Below, one piece after another: positions 1-7,577 of a DNA stretch of 24,418 bases (positions are counted from its first letter, which is position 1; every line of letters starts with the position of its first letter). The DNA comes from a bacterium (lineage in GTDB: Bacteria; Hydrogenedentota; Hydrogenedentia; Hydrogenedentiales; SLHB01). Where the stretch lies: assembly GCA_024231375.1 (NCBI GenBank), contig JAAEQP010000570.1:1-24418 (forward strand). The letters run 5' to 3'. The notes beneath the pieces are model-generated. The model was given only the letters and a program-made list of their open reading frames with translations. It was not told where the DNA came from and searched no databases. A program made the position numbers and the translations under genes.

Positions 1-606
1 CCCCCGGCCAAACGAATCCCGCGCCTCATCGCCAATCTCCTCAACTGGCTGCAACGTACCGACGAGCACCCCTTAGTGGCCAGTTGCGTCTTCCATTACG
101 AATTCGAGTTCATCCATCCCTTCGCCGACGGCAATGGCCGCATGGGACGCCTCTGGCAAACGCTGATTCTGCGCCAATGGAAGCCGGTGCTGGCCTATCT
201 CCCCGTGGAGACCGTCATCCGGGAACGCCAGCAGGACTACTACCGCGTTCTCGGCACGTCGGACGAGCGCGCCGATGCCACGCCCTTCGTCGAATTCATG
301 CTGCACGCCCTCCTGGATGCCCTTCGAGACGCCGCCCTCACCGACCAAGTAACCGACCAAGTAACCGACCAAGTAGCGAAGCTCATGGAGGCACTAGCCA
401 ACGGAGAATTGGGGGCTACAGACTTGATGGCAACCCTGGGACTCTCCCATCGCCCAACCTTCCGCACAAGCTACTTGAACCCGGCACTCGAAGACGGATG
501 GATCGAACGCACCCAGCCGGACGCTCCCCGTAGCCCGACCCAGCGCTACCGCCTCACCGAGAAGGGACTACGCCGACTGCACAGGCCCCGAGGCCATAGC
601 GGTTAG
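1..606 (+). CDS. Fic-family protein with C-terminal winged-helix domain, 5' end missing
   Basis: The frame is open from base 1, so the gene begins outside the window. It carries the complete Fic core HPFADGNGRMGR (bases 115-150), matching the HxFx(D/E)GNGRxxR signature whose His is catalytic and whose Gly-Asn-Gly-Arg segment binds nucleotide phosphates. Fic enzymes usually AMPylate hydroxyl groups on proteins. After the Fic domain there is a linker with three TDQV units, then about 70 residues resembling a winged helix (ATDLMATLGLSHRP, then a YRLTEKGL wing-like segment), as in Fic proteins that may bind DNA and regulate themselves. An inhibitory (S/T)xxxE(G/N) helix is not seen in the visible part and could lie in the missing N-terminus. 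The Fic assignment is firm; target and toxin or antitoxin role are unknown. Confidence 0.9.
   Translation, partial: PPAKRIPRLIANLLNWLQRTDEHPLVASCVFHYEFEFIHPFADGNGRMGRLWQTLILRQWKPVLAYLPVETVIRERQQDYYRVLGTSDERADATPFVEFMLHALLDALRDAALTDQVTDQVTDQVAKLMEALANGELGATDLMATLGLSHRPTFRTSYLNPALEDGWIERTQPDAPRSPTQRYRLTEKGLRRLHRPRGHSG
340..375 (+). repeat. Three perfect tandem copies of a 12-bp unit inside the Fic gene
   Basis: The unit ACCGACCAAGTA occurs three times without a mismatch and stays in frame, encoding repeated TDQV in the linker between the Fic and winged-helix domains. In-frame 12-bp units can change copy number by slippage without breaking the frame, so linker length may vary between strains. 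Confidence 0.9.
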
Positions 607-617
607 CCCAACCAGCA

Positions 618-633
618 TGCCCCGTCAGGGGCA
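618..633. other. Short GC-rich hairpin downstream of the Fic gene
   Basis: TGCCCC (618-623) and GGGGCA (628-633) form a 6-bp stem with a 4-base loop just after the Fic stop codon. No T-run follows, so it is not a convincing intrinsic terminator. Confidence 0.35.
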
Positions 634-737
634 CCGAGACTGCCTCGCCAACGCCACACCGCCTCCATCCAGCCAGCCGCTGAACCTTTCCGCCCCTCGG
701 ACGTACGTGATACCGTAGCCTTTGGGAGATACGCGCT

Positions 738-1385
738 ATGAAACGGGATGTCGTCCGCGCATCGATATGGTCGCTGGTCGTGGTGATGTTCCTGGCGTGG
801 ATCGTCATGCTGGCGGTTCTGCATGTCCAGCCCGATCCGGCGCTCCGGTGTGTACTGATTCCGGGCGCGCATGAGTTCAGGCCAGAGGGCCATATTCTGC
901 GATTCAATGTCCGGGTGGAGAACCGGGCCGGACGGACCATTCATCTACCGAAAGCGATCACCGGCTCGGATTACGGGAACGGGTCACGCTATCCGCATTG
1001 CGCGTACCAAGTGTATCTGCCCTTCGGGAATGGAATGGCATGGCAGGTCCTGCAAGCTCCCCTGGACTATGGCACCCGGTTCGTGGAACCAGAAGACTTC
1101 TTCGAGGTACCTGCCGATGGCGTATTCAATCCCTTCGCCCCCGAAGAACCCACGAAGATCACCATCGCAAGGTCCGGACGGGACTTTCCTCCCGGCGAAT
1201 ACCGCATCCGTCTCGTGTATCGCACCAACCCGTCAAACGAGGAAGAATGGTACTCCTACTGCCCGTCGACGGGAGACAAGCCGAACCCGTCCGACCAATT
1301 GCTGCGCCTGATTCGCGACACGCCCCGCGGCGAGTTCATCAGCAACGAAGTGGTCGTGACCGTGCCTCCCGCGCCCACGCCCTAG
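738..1385 (+). CDS. Membrane-anchored protein of unknown function
   Basis: This 215-aa protein starts at an ATG with a GGGAGA ribosome site 9 bases upstream. One hydrophobic segment (about residues 10-30) can act as an uncleaved signal anchor, placing the rest outside the cytoplasm. The remainder is rich in beta-type sequence (ILRFNVRVENRAGRTIHL and GEYRIRLVYRTNP), which resembles an immunoglobulin-like or bacterial intracellular proteinase inhibitor-like sandwich, but no family is recognised. The protein ends in a Pro-rich tail. Its TAG stop overlaps the stop codon of a degenerate hydrolase tail on the opposite strand. It stands alone between the Fic gene and a repeat-rich spacer, so context gives no function. 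Confidence 0.75.
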   Translation: MKRDVVRASIWSLVVVMFLAWIVMLAVLHVQPDPALRCVLIPGAHEFRPEGHILRFNVRVENRAGRTIHLPKAITGSDYGNGSRYPHCAYQVYLPFGNGMAWQVLQAPLDYGTRFVEPEDFFEVPADGVFNPFAPEEPTKITIARSGRDFPPGEYRIRLVYRTNPSNEEEWYSYCPSTGDKPNPSDQLLRLIRDTPRGEFISNEVVVTVPPAPTP

Positions 1386-1435
1386 AGATGCTCCTTCACC
1401 CACGCCAGCGCGTCAGGCACATAGACGTTGGTGAG
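1382..1435 (-). pseudogene. Duplicated 3' tail of the neighbouring alpha/beta hydrolase gene
   Basis: Read on the minus strand this stretch encodes LTNVYVPDALAWVKEHL followed by TAG. The intact hydrolase ending at 1913 finishes LTPVYVPDALAWVKEHL and TAG. The two 54-base segments match at 46 positions by hand count, and similarity stops at their 5' side. This is best read as the surviving end of a second hydrolase copy, left by deletion of a tandem duplicate or by a rearrangement that brought in the spacer between them. No promoter or start remains. Confidence 0.75.
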
Positions 1436-1436
1436 A

Positions 1437-1912
1437 ATCTCCTCCCCACGTACGCGTAGCAACGGGGTGGCGGCGCGCTGCCGCGCGCCCGGCTCTGCGG
1501 AAGAAGAACCCTACCACGGTTCTACTACTCAAAAGACGGCCGCTACGAATCCCTCTACCTGGGACTGTGCCCCTCCGGTCGTCGAACCCTCCGGGTTCCT
1601 CAAGATGGGTCCCCGCGTTCCCAGGGTAGCCGGTCGGTTCGTTCCGAAACCGCCCGACAACCCTGGGCTCCGACTGTCGAACCCTGGACGGGTTCTCTCC
1701 GACAAGCGCATCCGAAATTCACAACCCGATAGGGTTGGACAGTCAAAGCCCCAGGTTGCAGTGCGTCCGTCCTCGGACGCGCCGCTACCTGGGGTAACCT
1801 GCCCCCTCCGTCAACCCGGAAGGGTTGGACACCTCATCCATGGAATCCAGCGCCTCCGTTGTGGCCGGTCTCTGATCGAGCCACCGACGTGACCACAGGT
1901 CACGCCGCCCCC
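1437..1912. repeat. Gene-free spacer with four AACCC/GGGTT palindromes
   Basis: No convincing gene is seen. Four short inverted repeats share AACCC...GGGTT: GAACCC/GGGTTC at 1584-1598, GAACCC/GGGTTC at 1679-1695, CAACCC/GGGTTG at 1722-1737 and CAACCC/GGGTTG at 1812-1827, with loops of 3 to 5 bases. Several are flanked by TGTCGAACC or GGTTGGACA words. A larger nested hairpin sits between the third and fourth. Open frames here use codons unlike the neighbouring genes. The layout resembles REP-type intergenic repeats. Confidence 0.7.
1749..1794. repeat. Nested hairpin within the palindrome-rich spacer
   Basis: An outer 8-bp stem, CCCCAGGT (1749-1756) with ACCTGGGG (1787-1794), encloses an inner 7-bp stem, GCGTCCG (1763-1769) with CGGACGC (1774-1780), closed by a 4-base loop. 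Both stems are perfect. There is no T-run, so a repeat element or structured RNA is likelier than a terminator. Confidence 0.7.
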
Positions 1913-2839
1913 CTAAAGATGCTCCTTCACCCAGGCCAGCGCGTCGGGGACATAGACCGGCGTGAGTTTGTGGTCCCTGTCGTACCAGATGACCTTGGTC
2001 GTGTCCGGATTCAGGTAAGCCTTGCGGGAAGCCTCGGCTCTTGCCTCGGTGTAGAACGTATCCTCGCGGCCCATCAACATCAGCAGCGGTTTGTCTCCAA
2101 GACCCCACGTGTAGTCGGCAGGTTCGACAGGCGTCCATGCCTCGTTGAGCCAGGGGGACACACACGCGACCCCCATCTTGATACGGTCGTCGATGGACAG
2201 AAGCAGCATGGTGTTGACGGCCCCCATGCTGTACCCCACCAAGCCGATCCGGCTCATGTCGACGTCGCCGCGCTCCGCCACATAATCCAACACCCGCCGG
2301 TGGTCCTTGACCGTTTGAACCACGATCTCGGGGATGGAGAAGTAGTTTCGGCGCGGTGGCGCATCGGGATCGTCATAGGTATTCACATGAAGATAGTCAA
2401 TCTCATTGCTTCGCTCACCATGGGCCGCCGCATCCAGCGCCAACACGGCATAGCCGGCTTCCAGCAACGCCGCGCGCATTTCGCCCCCGCTGATGTAGTT
2501 GCCCTCCTCCCACCAATTCTCCTTCCCGCCGCTCCAACCGTGCAGAAGCACTACGAGTGGATACGGTTTCTCAGCCTTCTTCGGAACCTCGAGATAACCA
2601 GGTACCAGGAACCCTTGCACGCCCCGGAAGACGAACTTCCAGCGCAACGAGTGCTCTGACTTCCTCTCACGCACCGCCCGCCCGTCCAACGGGATATCCC
2701 GGTTATAGTCGAAGAAGGGCAGCCGCGCCTCAAAGGCATCCTTCGACACACGGGGATAGGGTTCGGCCTCGTCGCCGAACGACCAACAGGCGGCCGCCAA
2801 CACCAGACCACACAACACCAAGATGCGCCACTGTCTCAT
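1913..2839 (-). CDS. Secreted alpha/beta hydrolase, dienelactone-hydrolase or acyl-esterase type
   Basis: The 308-aa product starts at MRQWRILVLCGLVLAAAC, a signal peptide that may carry a lipobox-like end (LAAAC). This ATG was chosen over an upstream in-frame start because GGAGA lies 6 bases before it and the signal peptide begins there. The alpha/beta hydrolase plan is clear: LVVLLHGWSGGKENWW forms the oxyanion-hole region, GLVGYSMGAVN carries the nucleophile elbow GYSMG, LLMLMGREDTFY supplies the likely acid and YDRDHKL the likely catalytic His. Such enzymes cleave esters, often acetyl or feruloyl groups on polysaccharides, outside the cytoplasm; the substrate here is unknown. It stands alone, and a fragment of a second copy lies about 480 bases beyond its 3' end. 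Confidence 0.88.
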   Translation of the reverse strand: MRQWRILVLCGLVLAAACWSFGDEAEPYPRVSKDAFEARLPFFDYNRDIPLDGRAVRERKSEHSLRWKFVFRGVQGFLVPGYLEVPKKAEKPYPLVVLLHGWSGGKENWWEEGNYISGGEMRAALLEAGYAVLALDAAAHGERSNEIDYLHVNTYDDPDAPPRRNYFSIPEIVVQTVKDHRRVLDYVAERGDVDMSRIGLVGYSMGAVNTMLLLSIDDRIKMGVACVSPWLNEAWTPVEPADYTWGLGDKPLLMLMGREDTFYTEARAEASRKAYLNPDTTKVIWYDRDHKLTPVYVPDALAWVKEHL

Positions 2840-3006
2840 ACCGAGTCTCCTATGCCGCGATGCCGGCGACCGTTCTTCTCCGCAAGGCCAAACTGCTGGT
2901 CGGTTATCCACACCCGCCAGGCGACGAGGGCTGCACAAGCACCCCTCTGTCGACCATGGGGAACCAACGTGGCTACTATAAGGACTCCAATCTCCAATGT
3001 CAGATC

Positions 3007-3504
3007 TCAAATCTCAGTTCTCACCACTCTCGCTGCGGCGTGGTCTCTGACCGTGCCGCTCTTCCGACCGATGGTTCCGTCAACCGTGTGCAGCACGAAT
3101 CCAACCAAATCCGCCGCACAGGCCACCTCGCCCGTCTTGCGGAACAACTGGCGAATCCCCTTCCCGTTGGCTCGGAAGAAGCCATTGAGCGTGTTGTGGT
3201 CGGGTGCAATCATCCCGGTGAGCCACAAAGACCCAATGTGGTCCCGACAGGCTTTCTCCAGCTTGCGCGTCGAGCGAATCCGCTCGTAGTAGCCGTACAA
3301 CCAGACCTTGAGCAGCAACCCCGCCGCATACGCCGGTCGTCCCCGCTCACCCGACGCCCACGCAATCCCCAGTTCCGCCAGGTCCAGCGCATCTACGAAT
3401 TCGCGGATGATCCGCGCAGGATGGCTCGGCGATACACAATCCTCAAGCGAAGGTGGCAGCAGAAACTCCTGGGCATAATCCACATCAATCAGGCCTCCCA
3501 TCAT
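3007..3504 (-). pseudogene. Truncated IS1182/IS5-like transposase
   Basis: The 165-aa frame matches the N-terminal part (DUF772 region) of IS1182/IS5-group transposases: GRPAYAAGLLLKVWLYGYYE, RSTRKLEKACRDH and PDHNTLNGFFRANG. It runs into LHTVDGTIG, where full transposases continue for roughly 150-300 more residues with the DDE catalytic core. Here the frame diverges and stops after about 20 unrelated residues, so catalytic residues are missing and the element is dead. A GGAG site 5 bases before a start codon remains. No terminal inverted repeats or target duplication were found by eye. Confidence 0.8.
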
Positions 3505-3654
3505 TCATACTCCATACAGACCTCACTCATCTCACACACAGAGAATGCAAAATCATAGCCATATTTCTCTCCTACGCATTTTGGACAGTCTGGGAAGCGT
3601 GCCCCTACCGCGCGGTCACTCTTTTCACGGGGTGGCGGCAATGCAGGCGAGGAC

Positions 3655-3680
3655 GGTCGCGGCGTAGCGCGACCCTACCT
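3655..3680. repeat. Hairpin followed by CTACC, dispersed repeat
   Basis: GGTCGCG (3655-3661) pairs with CGCGACC (3668-3674) around a 6-base loop and is followed at once by CTACC. The same layout, a GC-rich stem then CTACC, recurs at 9739-9763, with related words at 1509-1517 and 3601-3609. Confidence 0.55.
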
Positions 3681-3696
3681 ACCGCGTGGAAGAGAA

Positions 3697-3847
3697 CCCT
3701 CACCCCAACCCTCTCCCGTTGGAGAAGGCGCAGGATGGCACAACCGGCCTTGTCTACAGGCCGCACAACCGATTCGCCGAGTTTGGCTGCTTCTGGACAC
3801 TCCTTGTGGTCGTAAATGCGGCTGGATGGGGACTGGGGATTCCTGAG
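3697..3847. repeat. Copy A of a dispersed repeat of about 150 bp
   Basis: It begins CCCTCACCCCAACCCTCTCC and ends GGGGATTCCTGAG. Copy B at 11378-11533 begins and ends the same way, and both share a block GGCTGCTTC...CTCCTTGTGGTCGT about 95 bases in. The spacing of shared blocks is the same within a few bases, so they are homologous in direct orientation. Confidence 0.75.
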
Positions 3848-3912
3848 AGTCAGACGTCCAGAATCCACGGCGCTGAGCTTCCAACGAACCGTTGGGAAGC
3901 ACGATCCGCGAT

Positions 3913-3941
3913 TTGAGCGTACTCATGGCTGAGGTCATAAT
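3913..3941 (+). promoter_or_regulatory. Candidate sigma-70-type promoter for the methyltransferase operon
   Basis: TTGAGC (3913-3918) and CATAAT (3936-3941) are separated by 17 bases. The elements match the consensus at 4 and 5 of 6 positions. Transcription would start near 3948, leaving about 50 bases before the ATG at 3999. Assignment is by consensus only. Confidence 0.45.
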
Positions 3942-3998
3942 GGCCCAGACTCATGGGCGGTGGGTTCGACGAATCGTATGCGGAAGAGGGGACGAGTG

Positions 3999-5489
3999 AT
4001 GCTTTCATCGACGGATCTGGAGCGACTTGCGAAGGAAACGCTAAACCTGCTCGCTGAGGTGGGCATCCTCGTTGAGAGTGACGAGGTCACTGCACGTTGT
4101 CTGGCTAAGGGATGCACGGAGGGACCGGACGGACGCGTGCGCATTCCGCGTACACTCGTGGACGAGATGGTCGCGTTCCAGAAGCAAACTCAGGCGGAGT
4201 ATGAGCGGAACGCGGAGCTGGCGTACTGGTGCGGGCCTGACTGGTGCCACAATCTGACGTGGACACAGCGGCAGGAGACGTTCCGGGCGCAACGCGACGA
4301 CCGCTTCATGATGCAAGCCTTCGATTGTGGTCCAACCACCTACTACGACCACGGGGCATCCACCATCAGACCCGTCGATGCCGACGTCTTCGATAGGATG
4401 ATGAAATTCGCCGAAGCCACGCCCGAGATCGGCAATACCAGCATGTGGTATCGACACGATCTCCCACCGATGATCGAACGGCTCGATTCGCTGCGGCGCA
4501 GCATTGGACTCACCACGAAATTCAGTGGAATCGAGGCCATCTACCCGGAAGTCATCAAGTATCTGAAGGAAATCAGCGTCATCCTCACGGACGATTCCGA
4601 GAGTTCGGCGTACCTTGCCGGATCGGAGTGTATGTCGCCCCCGTTGATCATGGACAAACGAACCGCGGAGGATATCCTTGCGCGCGCGGCGGCCAACGTA
4701 CGCCGCTACCACGTGGCGAGCATGCCGACGGTAGGCGTGAGCACCCCGGTGACGCTCGCGGGTTCGATCGTCATGGGCGCCGCGGAATTGGTGGGAGGCA
4801 TGGCCATCTGCTGGTGCGTGGACCCTGAATCCGATCTCAGTGGACGCATGATACCGAACATCGCGGACATGCGGAACGGGAACGCCACCACCTTCGGGCC
4901 GTTCTACGTGAAGTACGGCATGGCGGTCCGCCAATTGTTCGAAGCGTATTGGGGCGGGCATTGCATGGTGGAGGTCTGTTTCAGTCCTACCGCGCAGCGA
5001 CCGGGTTTGCAGCCGATGTTCGAGAACTTCTACATCACCGATTGCCGGCAACGGTGGGATGGGCGTGCCGACATCCCCTACGGCGGCATGGGTACCCTCA
5101 ACAATGGCGCGCTTGGTTCGCCGACGCAGTTCATGCTCGACATGGAAATCAGGAAGGCCCAGTGGCTCTACGGGCGTGATATCGAGGTCAGTGATGACAC
5201 TCTGAACCTCGACGAGGTGGTGCAGGTCACGAAGGAGCGGGGCAATTTCCTCACCAGCGAACACACCATGAACCACTATCACGAGTTGTGGCTGTGTGAT
5301 CTGTTCCGGTCGGACAATCCGTTCAGCGGACAAGGCTGGGACGGCACGGAGAAGGCCATCCTCGACCGCTGCGACGAAATGTGGCGCGCTAACGTCGAAA
5401 ACTGGCAACCCCCGGAATGGCCCGAGGACAAGCTGAAGGCCGTCGACGCTGTCGTCGAGAATGCCAAGCAAGCATTCGGGATTGACTGA
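3999..5489 (+). CDS. MttB-superfamily trimethylamine/quaternary-amine methyltransferase, non-pyrrolysine
   Basis: The 496-aa protein is near the usual 480-500 residues of the trimethylamine methyltransferase (MttB, COG5598) superfamily. Recognisable blocks include ETLNLLAEVGILVES at the N-terminus, the middle stretch around TPVTLAGSIVMGAAEL and IPYGGMGTLNNGALGSPTQF. Family members move a methyl group from a methylated amine to a corrinoid protein. The frame has no in-frame TAG and ends in TGA, so pyrrolysine is not used; the protein belongs with the MtgB-like members, some of which demethylate glycine betaine. The start at 3999 is chosen because AAGAGGGG lies 7 bases upstream; in-frame starts at 3960 and 3978 are less supported. 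It leads a four-gene plus-strand run with E1 subunits and an aminotransferase. No corrinoid protein or activase is in the window. Substrate unknown. Confidence 0.85.
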   Translation: MLSSTDLERLAKETLNLLAEVGILVESDEVTARCLAKGCTEGPDGRVRIPRTLVDEMVAFQKQTQAEYERNAELAYWCGPDWCHNLTWTQRQETFRAQRDDRFMMQAFDCGPTTYYDHGASTIRPVDADVFDRMMKFAEATPEIGNTSMWYRHDLPPMIERLDSLRRSIGLTTKFSGIEAIYPEVIKYLKEISVILTDDSESSAYLAGSECMSPPLIMDKRTAEDILARAAANVRRYHVASMPTVGVSTPVTLAGSIVMGAAELVGGMAICWCVDPESDLSGRMIPNIADMRNGNATTFGPFYVKYGMAVRQLFEAYWGGHCMVEVCFSPTAQRPGLQPMFENFYITDCRQRWDGRADIPYGGMGTLNNGALGSPTQFMLDMEIRKAQWLYGRDIEVSDDTLNLDEVVQVTKERGNFLTSEHTMNHYHELWLCDLFRSDNPFSGQGWDGTEKAILDRCDEMWRANVENWQPPEWPEDKLKAVDAVVENAKQAFGID

Positions 5490-5540
5490 AGCATCTGAGT
5501 GAATCCGCAGCAGGGTTCGCGCAACAGAAAGGCGAGCACG

Positions 5541-6503
5541 GTGACATCAGAGCAGAAACGCGACATGCTGAAGCGCATGGTGTTGATTCGCGAATTCGAG
5601 AAACGGGTGAAGCTATTGTACCGGGCGGGCGAAATCGTAGGCGCCATTCACCTGTACATTGGTCAGGAAGCCGTGGCCGTGGGGGCCTGTACCGCCCTGC
5701 GCGACGACGATTGCATCACGAGCACCCACCGCAGCCATGGCCATGCCCTTGCTAAGGGGTTGGACCTCAACCGGACGATGGCGGAGTTGATGGGGCGCGA
5801 AACAGGCCACAGCAAAGGACGTGGTGGGTCGATGCACATCTTCGATATGACCAAGGGGTTTCTCGGCGGTAACGGCATTGTGGGCGGCGGCATTCCGATT
5901 GCCCTGGGGGCTGCGTTCACGGCTCAGTACACCGACACCGATCGGGTAGCGGTCTGCCTCTTCAGTGACGGCGCCGCGAACCAGGGCGTGTTGGCCGAGA
6001 GTCTGAATATGGCCGCATTGTGGGGACTCCCCGTCATCTACTTGTGCGAGAACAATCAATGCGCCGCGACGACAAGTCCTGAGAAAAGCGCGAGTACCGA
6101 GGACATTGCGCCGCGTGCCGCGGGATACGGCGTTCCGTGGGTCATCGCCGACGGGAATGATGTGATGGACGTGCATCGCGTGATGACGGAAGCTGTCGCT
6201 CGGGCACGCAGCGGCGAAGCCCCGACCTTCGTCGAGTGCAAGACCTATCGCGTGGAACCGCACTGCGGCATCATTGCCGATCCACGGGACAAAGAGGAAC
6301 TCGCGTTGTGGCGCAGCGAGGCAAAAGACCCTATTGCACGATTCCAAGTGCAGTTGGTCGATGAAGGCGCGCTGACAACGGAACAGATCGCCGAGGTACA
6401 TGCCGAGGTTGAGCAGGAGTTGGAGGAGGCCGTCGCGTTCGGTCGCGAGAGCGCGTTCCCGCCGGTCGAAACCGTGGCGGCGGGGCTCTGGGCGGAGACG
6501 TGA
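5541..6503 (+). CDS. TPP-dependent 2-oxoacid/acetoin dehydrogenase E1, alpha subunit
   Basis: The 320-aa product is typical of E1 alpha of pyruvate, branched-chain or acetoin dehydrogenases, which decarboxylate a 2-oxoacid (or cleave acetoin) on thiamine diphosphate and pass the acyl group to a lipoyl carrier. Seen are HRSHGHALAKG (about residues 63-73), GRGGSMH, and the TPP/Mg2+ motif region SDGAANQG (142-149) ending in ENN. The usual first Gly of the GDG motif is Ser here. The GTG at 5541 is preferred because AAAGG precedes it and TSEQKRDMLKRMVLIREFE matches family N-termini; a GTG at 5499 in the same frame has no ribosome site. It lies 51 bases after the methyltransferase and 55 before the beta subunit, consistent with one operon. 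No E2 or E3 gene is nearby, so the natural substrate cannot be named. Confidence 0.87.
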   Translation: MTSEQKRDMLKRMVLIREFEKRVKLLYRAGEIVGAIHLYIGQEAVAVGACTALRDDDCITSTHRSHGHALAKGLDLNRTMAELMGRETGHSKGRGGSMHIFDMTKGFLGGNGIVGGGIPIALGAAFTAQYTDTDRVAVCLFSDGAANQGVLAESLNMAALWGLPVIYLCENNQCAATTSPEKSASTEDIAPRAAGYGVPWVIADGNDVMDVHRVMTEAVARARSGEAPTFVECKTYRVEPHCGIIADPRDKEELALWRSEAKDPIARFQVQLVDEGALTTEQIAEVHAEVEQELEEAVAFGRESAFPPVETVAAGLWAET

Positions 6504-6558
6504 TAACGGGCGCACTGTGGCCAAGCGAACTTCCTCAGTAGAAACAAGGCTAGGACGA

Positions 6559-7533
6559 ATGAGAAGAATCACCTACGCGGATGCGTTGAATGAGGCCATG
6601 GACGAGGAGATGACGCGCGACGAAAGCGTGTTTCTGATTGGTGAAGACGTCGATCTGTACGGCGGCGTGTACAAACTCAGCAAGAACCTGGTGGAACACC
6701 ACGGCAACAAGCGCGTGGTCGGCACTCCCATTTCCGAGCAGGGGTTTGTGGGCCTGAGCGTGGGCGCTGCCATGACGGGCCTCCGGCCCATCGTCGAGAT
6801 CATGTACATCGATTTCATCATGCTCGCCATGGACCAGTTGGTGAACCAGATGGCGAAACTGCGCTATATGTCGGGCGGCCAATTCACGATGCCTGTCACG
6901 ATCCGCGCCATGGCCGGTGTTGGGTCGATCGAAGGCGCGCAGCATTCGCAGAGTCTTGAAGCCTGGTTCACCCACACGCCGGGATTCAAAGTGGTCATGC
7001 CGGGGACGGCCTACGATGCGAAAGGTCTGTTGAAAGCGGCCATTCGCGATGACAATCCTGTGCTGGTTATCGAGAACCGGATGCTCTTCTACAAGAAGGA
7101 GGAGGTCCCGGACGGCGAGTGGGTCGTGCCCATTGGGGAGGCCTCCGTGGTGCGTGAGGGTACGGATGTGACGGTCATTTCCGTGGGGTACACGCGCCAG
7201 AAAGCCTTGTCCGTCGCGGAGCAACTCGACGACGACGTGAGCGTCGAGGTGATCGATCCCCGTACGATTCAGCCCTTGGACATGGACACGATTCTGGCCT
7301 CCGTAATGAAGACGGGGCGGCTGCTTGTCGTCCACGAATCCCCCACTCGCTGCGGCATTGGCGCGGAAATGGTGCGGCGGGTGACCGAAGAAGGATTCGA
7401 GTTTCTCAAGGCGCCGCCAAAGGTGATTGGCGGCGCGGATCTGCCGATACCATTCAGTCCTGAATTGGAGCAGGCCTGCATCCCGCAGGAAGAGGCCATT
7501 GCCGCAGCGATCCGGGAGTTGATGGACTACTAG
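6559..7533 (+). CDS. TPP-dependent 2-oxoacid/acetoin dehydrogenase E1, beta subunit
   Basis: The 324-aa protein shows standard E1 beta blocks: YADALNEAMDEEM, GEDVDLYGG, TPISEQGFVGLSVGAAMTGL, RYMSGGQ, the EGAQHSQSLEAW segment and VIDPRTIQPLD. With the alpha subunit it would form the alpha2beta2 E1 tetramer, contributing the Glu that activates thiamine diphosphate (within SEQG) and the C-terminal transketolase domain. The ATG at 6559 is chosen because family homology begins there; upstream in-frame residues overlap the alpha gene in another frame and are Arg-rich nonsense. An AAGG sits 9 bases upstream. Pairing with acetoin-dehydrogenase-type E1 is suggested by the size and the YMSGGQ block, but the substrate is an inference. 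Confidence 0.88.
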   Translation: MRRITYADALNEAMDEEMTRDESVFLIGEDVDLYGGVYKLSKNLVEHHGNKRVVGTPISEQGFVGLSVGAAMTGLRPIVEIMYIDFIMLAMDQLVNQMAKLRYMSGGQFTMPVTIRAMAGVGSIEGAQHSQSLEAWFTHTPGFKVVMPGTAYDAKGLLKAAIRDDNPVLVIENRMLFYKKEEVPDGEWVVPIGEASVVREGTDVTVISVGYTRQKALSVAEQLDDDVSVEVIDPRTIQPLDMDTILASVMKTGRLLVVHESPTRCGIGAEMVRRVTEEGFEFLKAPPKVIGGADLPIPFSPELEQACIPQEEAIAAAIRELMDY

Positions 7534-7577
7534 TTGCTAGAGGTGGTGGTTCCCTCAAGGCTACAGGAGCAATCGCG

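Larger units (their letters stand above)
3505..3998. other. Gene-free stretch between transposase relic and methyltransferase operon
   Basis: No supported gene lies here. It holds a hairpin followed by CTACC (3655-3680), one copy of a 150-bp dispersed repeat (3697-3847) and a promoter-like pair (3913-3941). Small open frames on both strands coincide with the repeat and are not convincing. Confidence 0.6.

Noticed and set aside
1575..1830. Possible CRISPR array
   Set aside because: The repeated units are short palindromes at uneven spacing with unlike flanks, and no cas genes are present.
1428..1892. An open frame of 154 codons over the palindrome array
   Set aside because: Its residues come from the inverted repeats, it has no ribosome site, and codon use is unlike the neighbours.
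3605..3938. Two small minus-strand open frames
   Set aside because: They overlap a dispersed repeat, and related translations appear at the second repeat copy only because the DNA is repeated. No start signals support them.
4041..5471. A 476-codon open frame on the minus strand
   Set aside because: It lies opposite the methyltransferase gene, has His- and Arg-rich unconserved sequence, and no ribosome site. It is an antisense shadow of high-GC codon use.
3999..5489. Pyrrolysine-containing trimethylamine methyltransferase
   Set aside because: The reading frame has no internal TAG and full-length homology continues to a TGA stop, so pyrrolysine insertion is not indicated.
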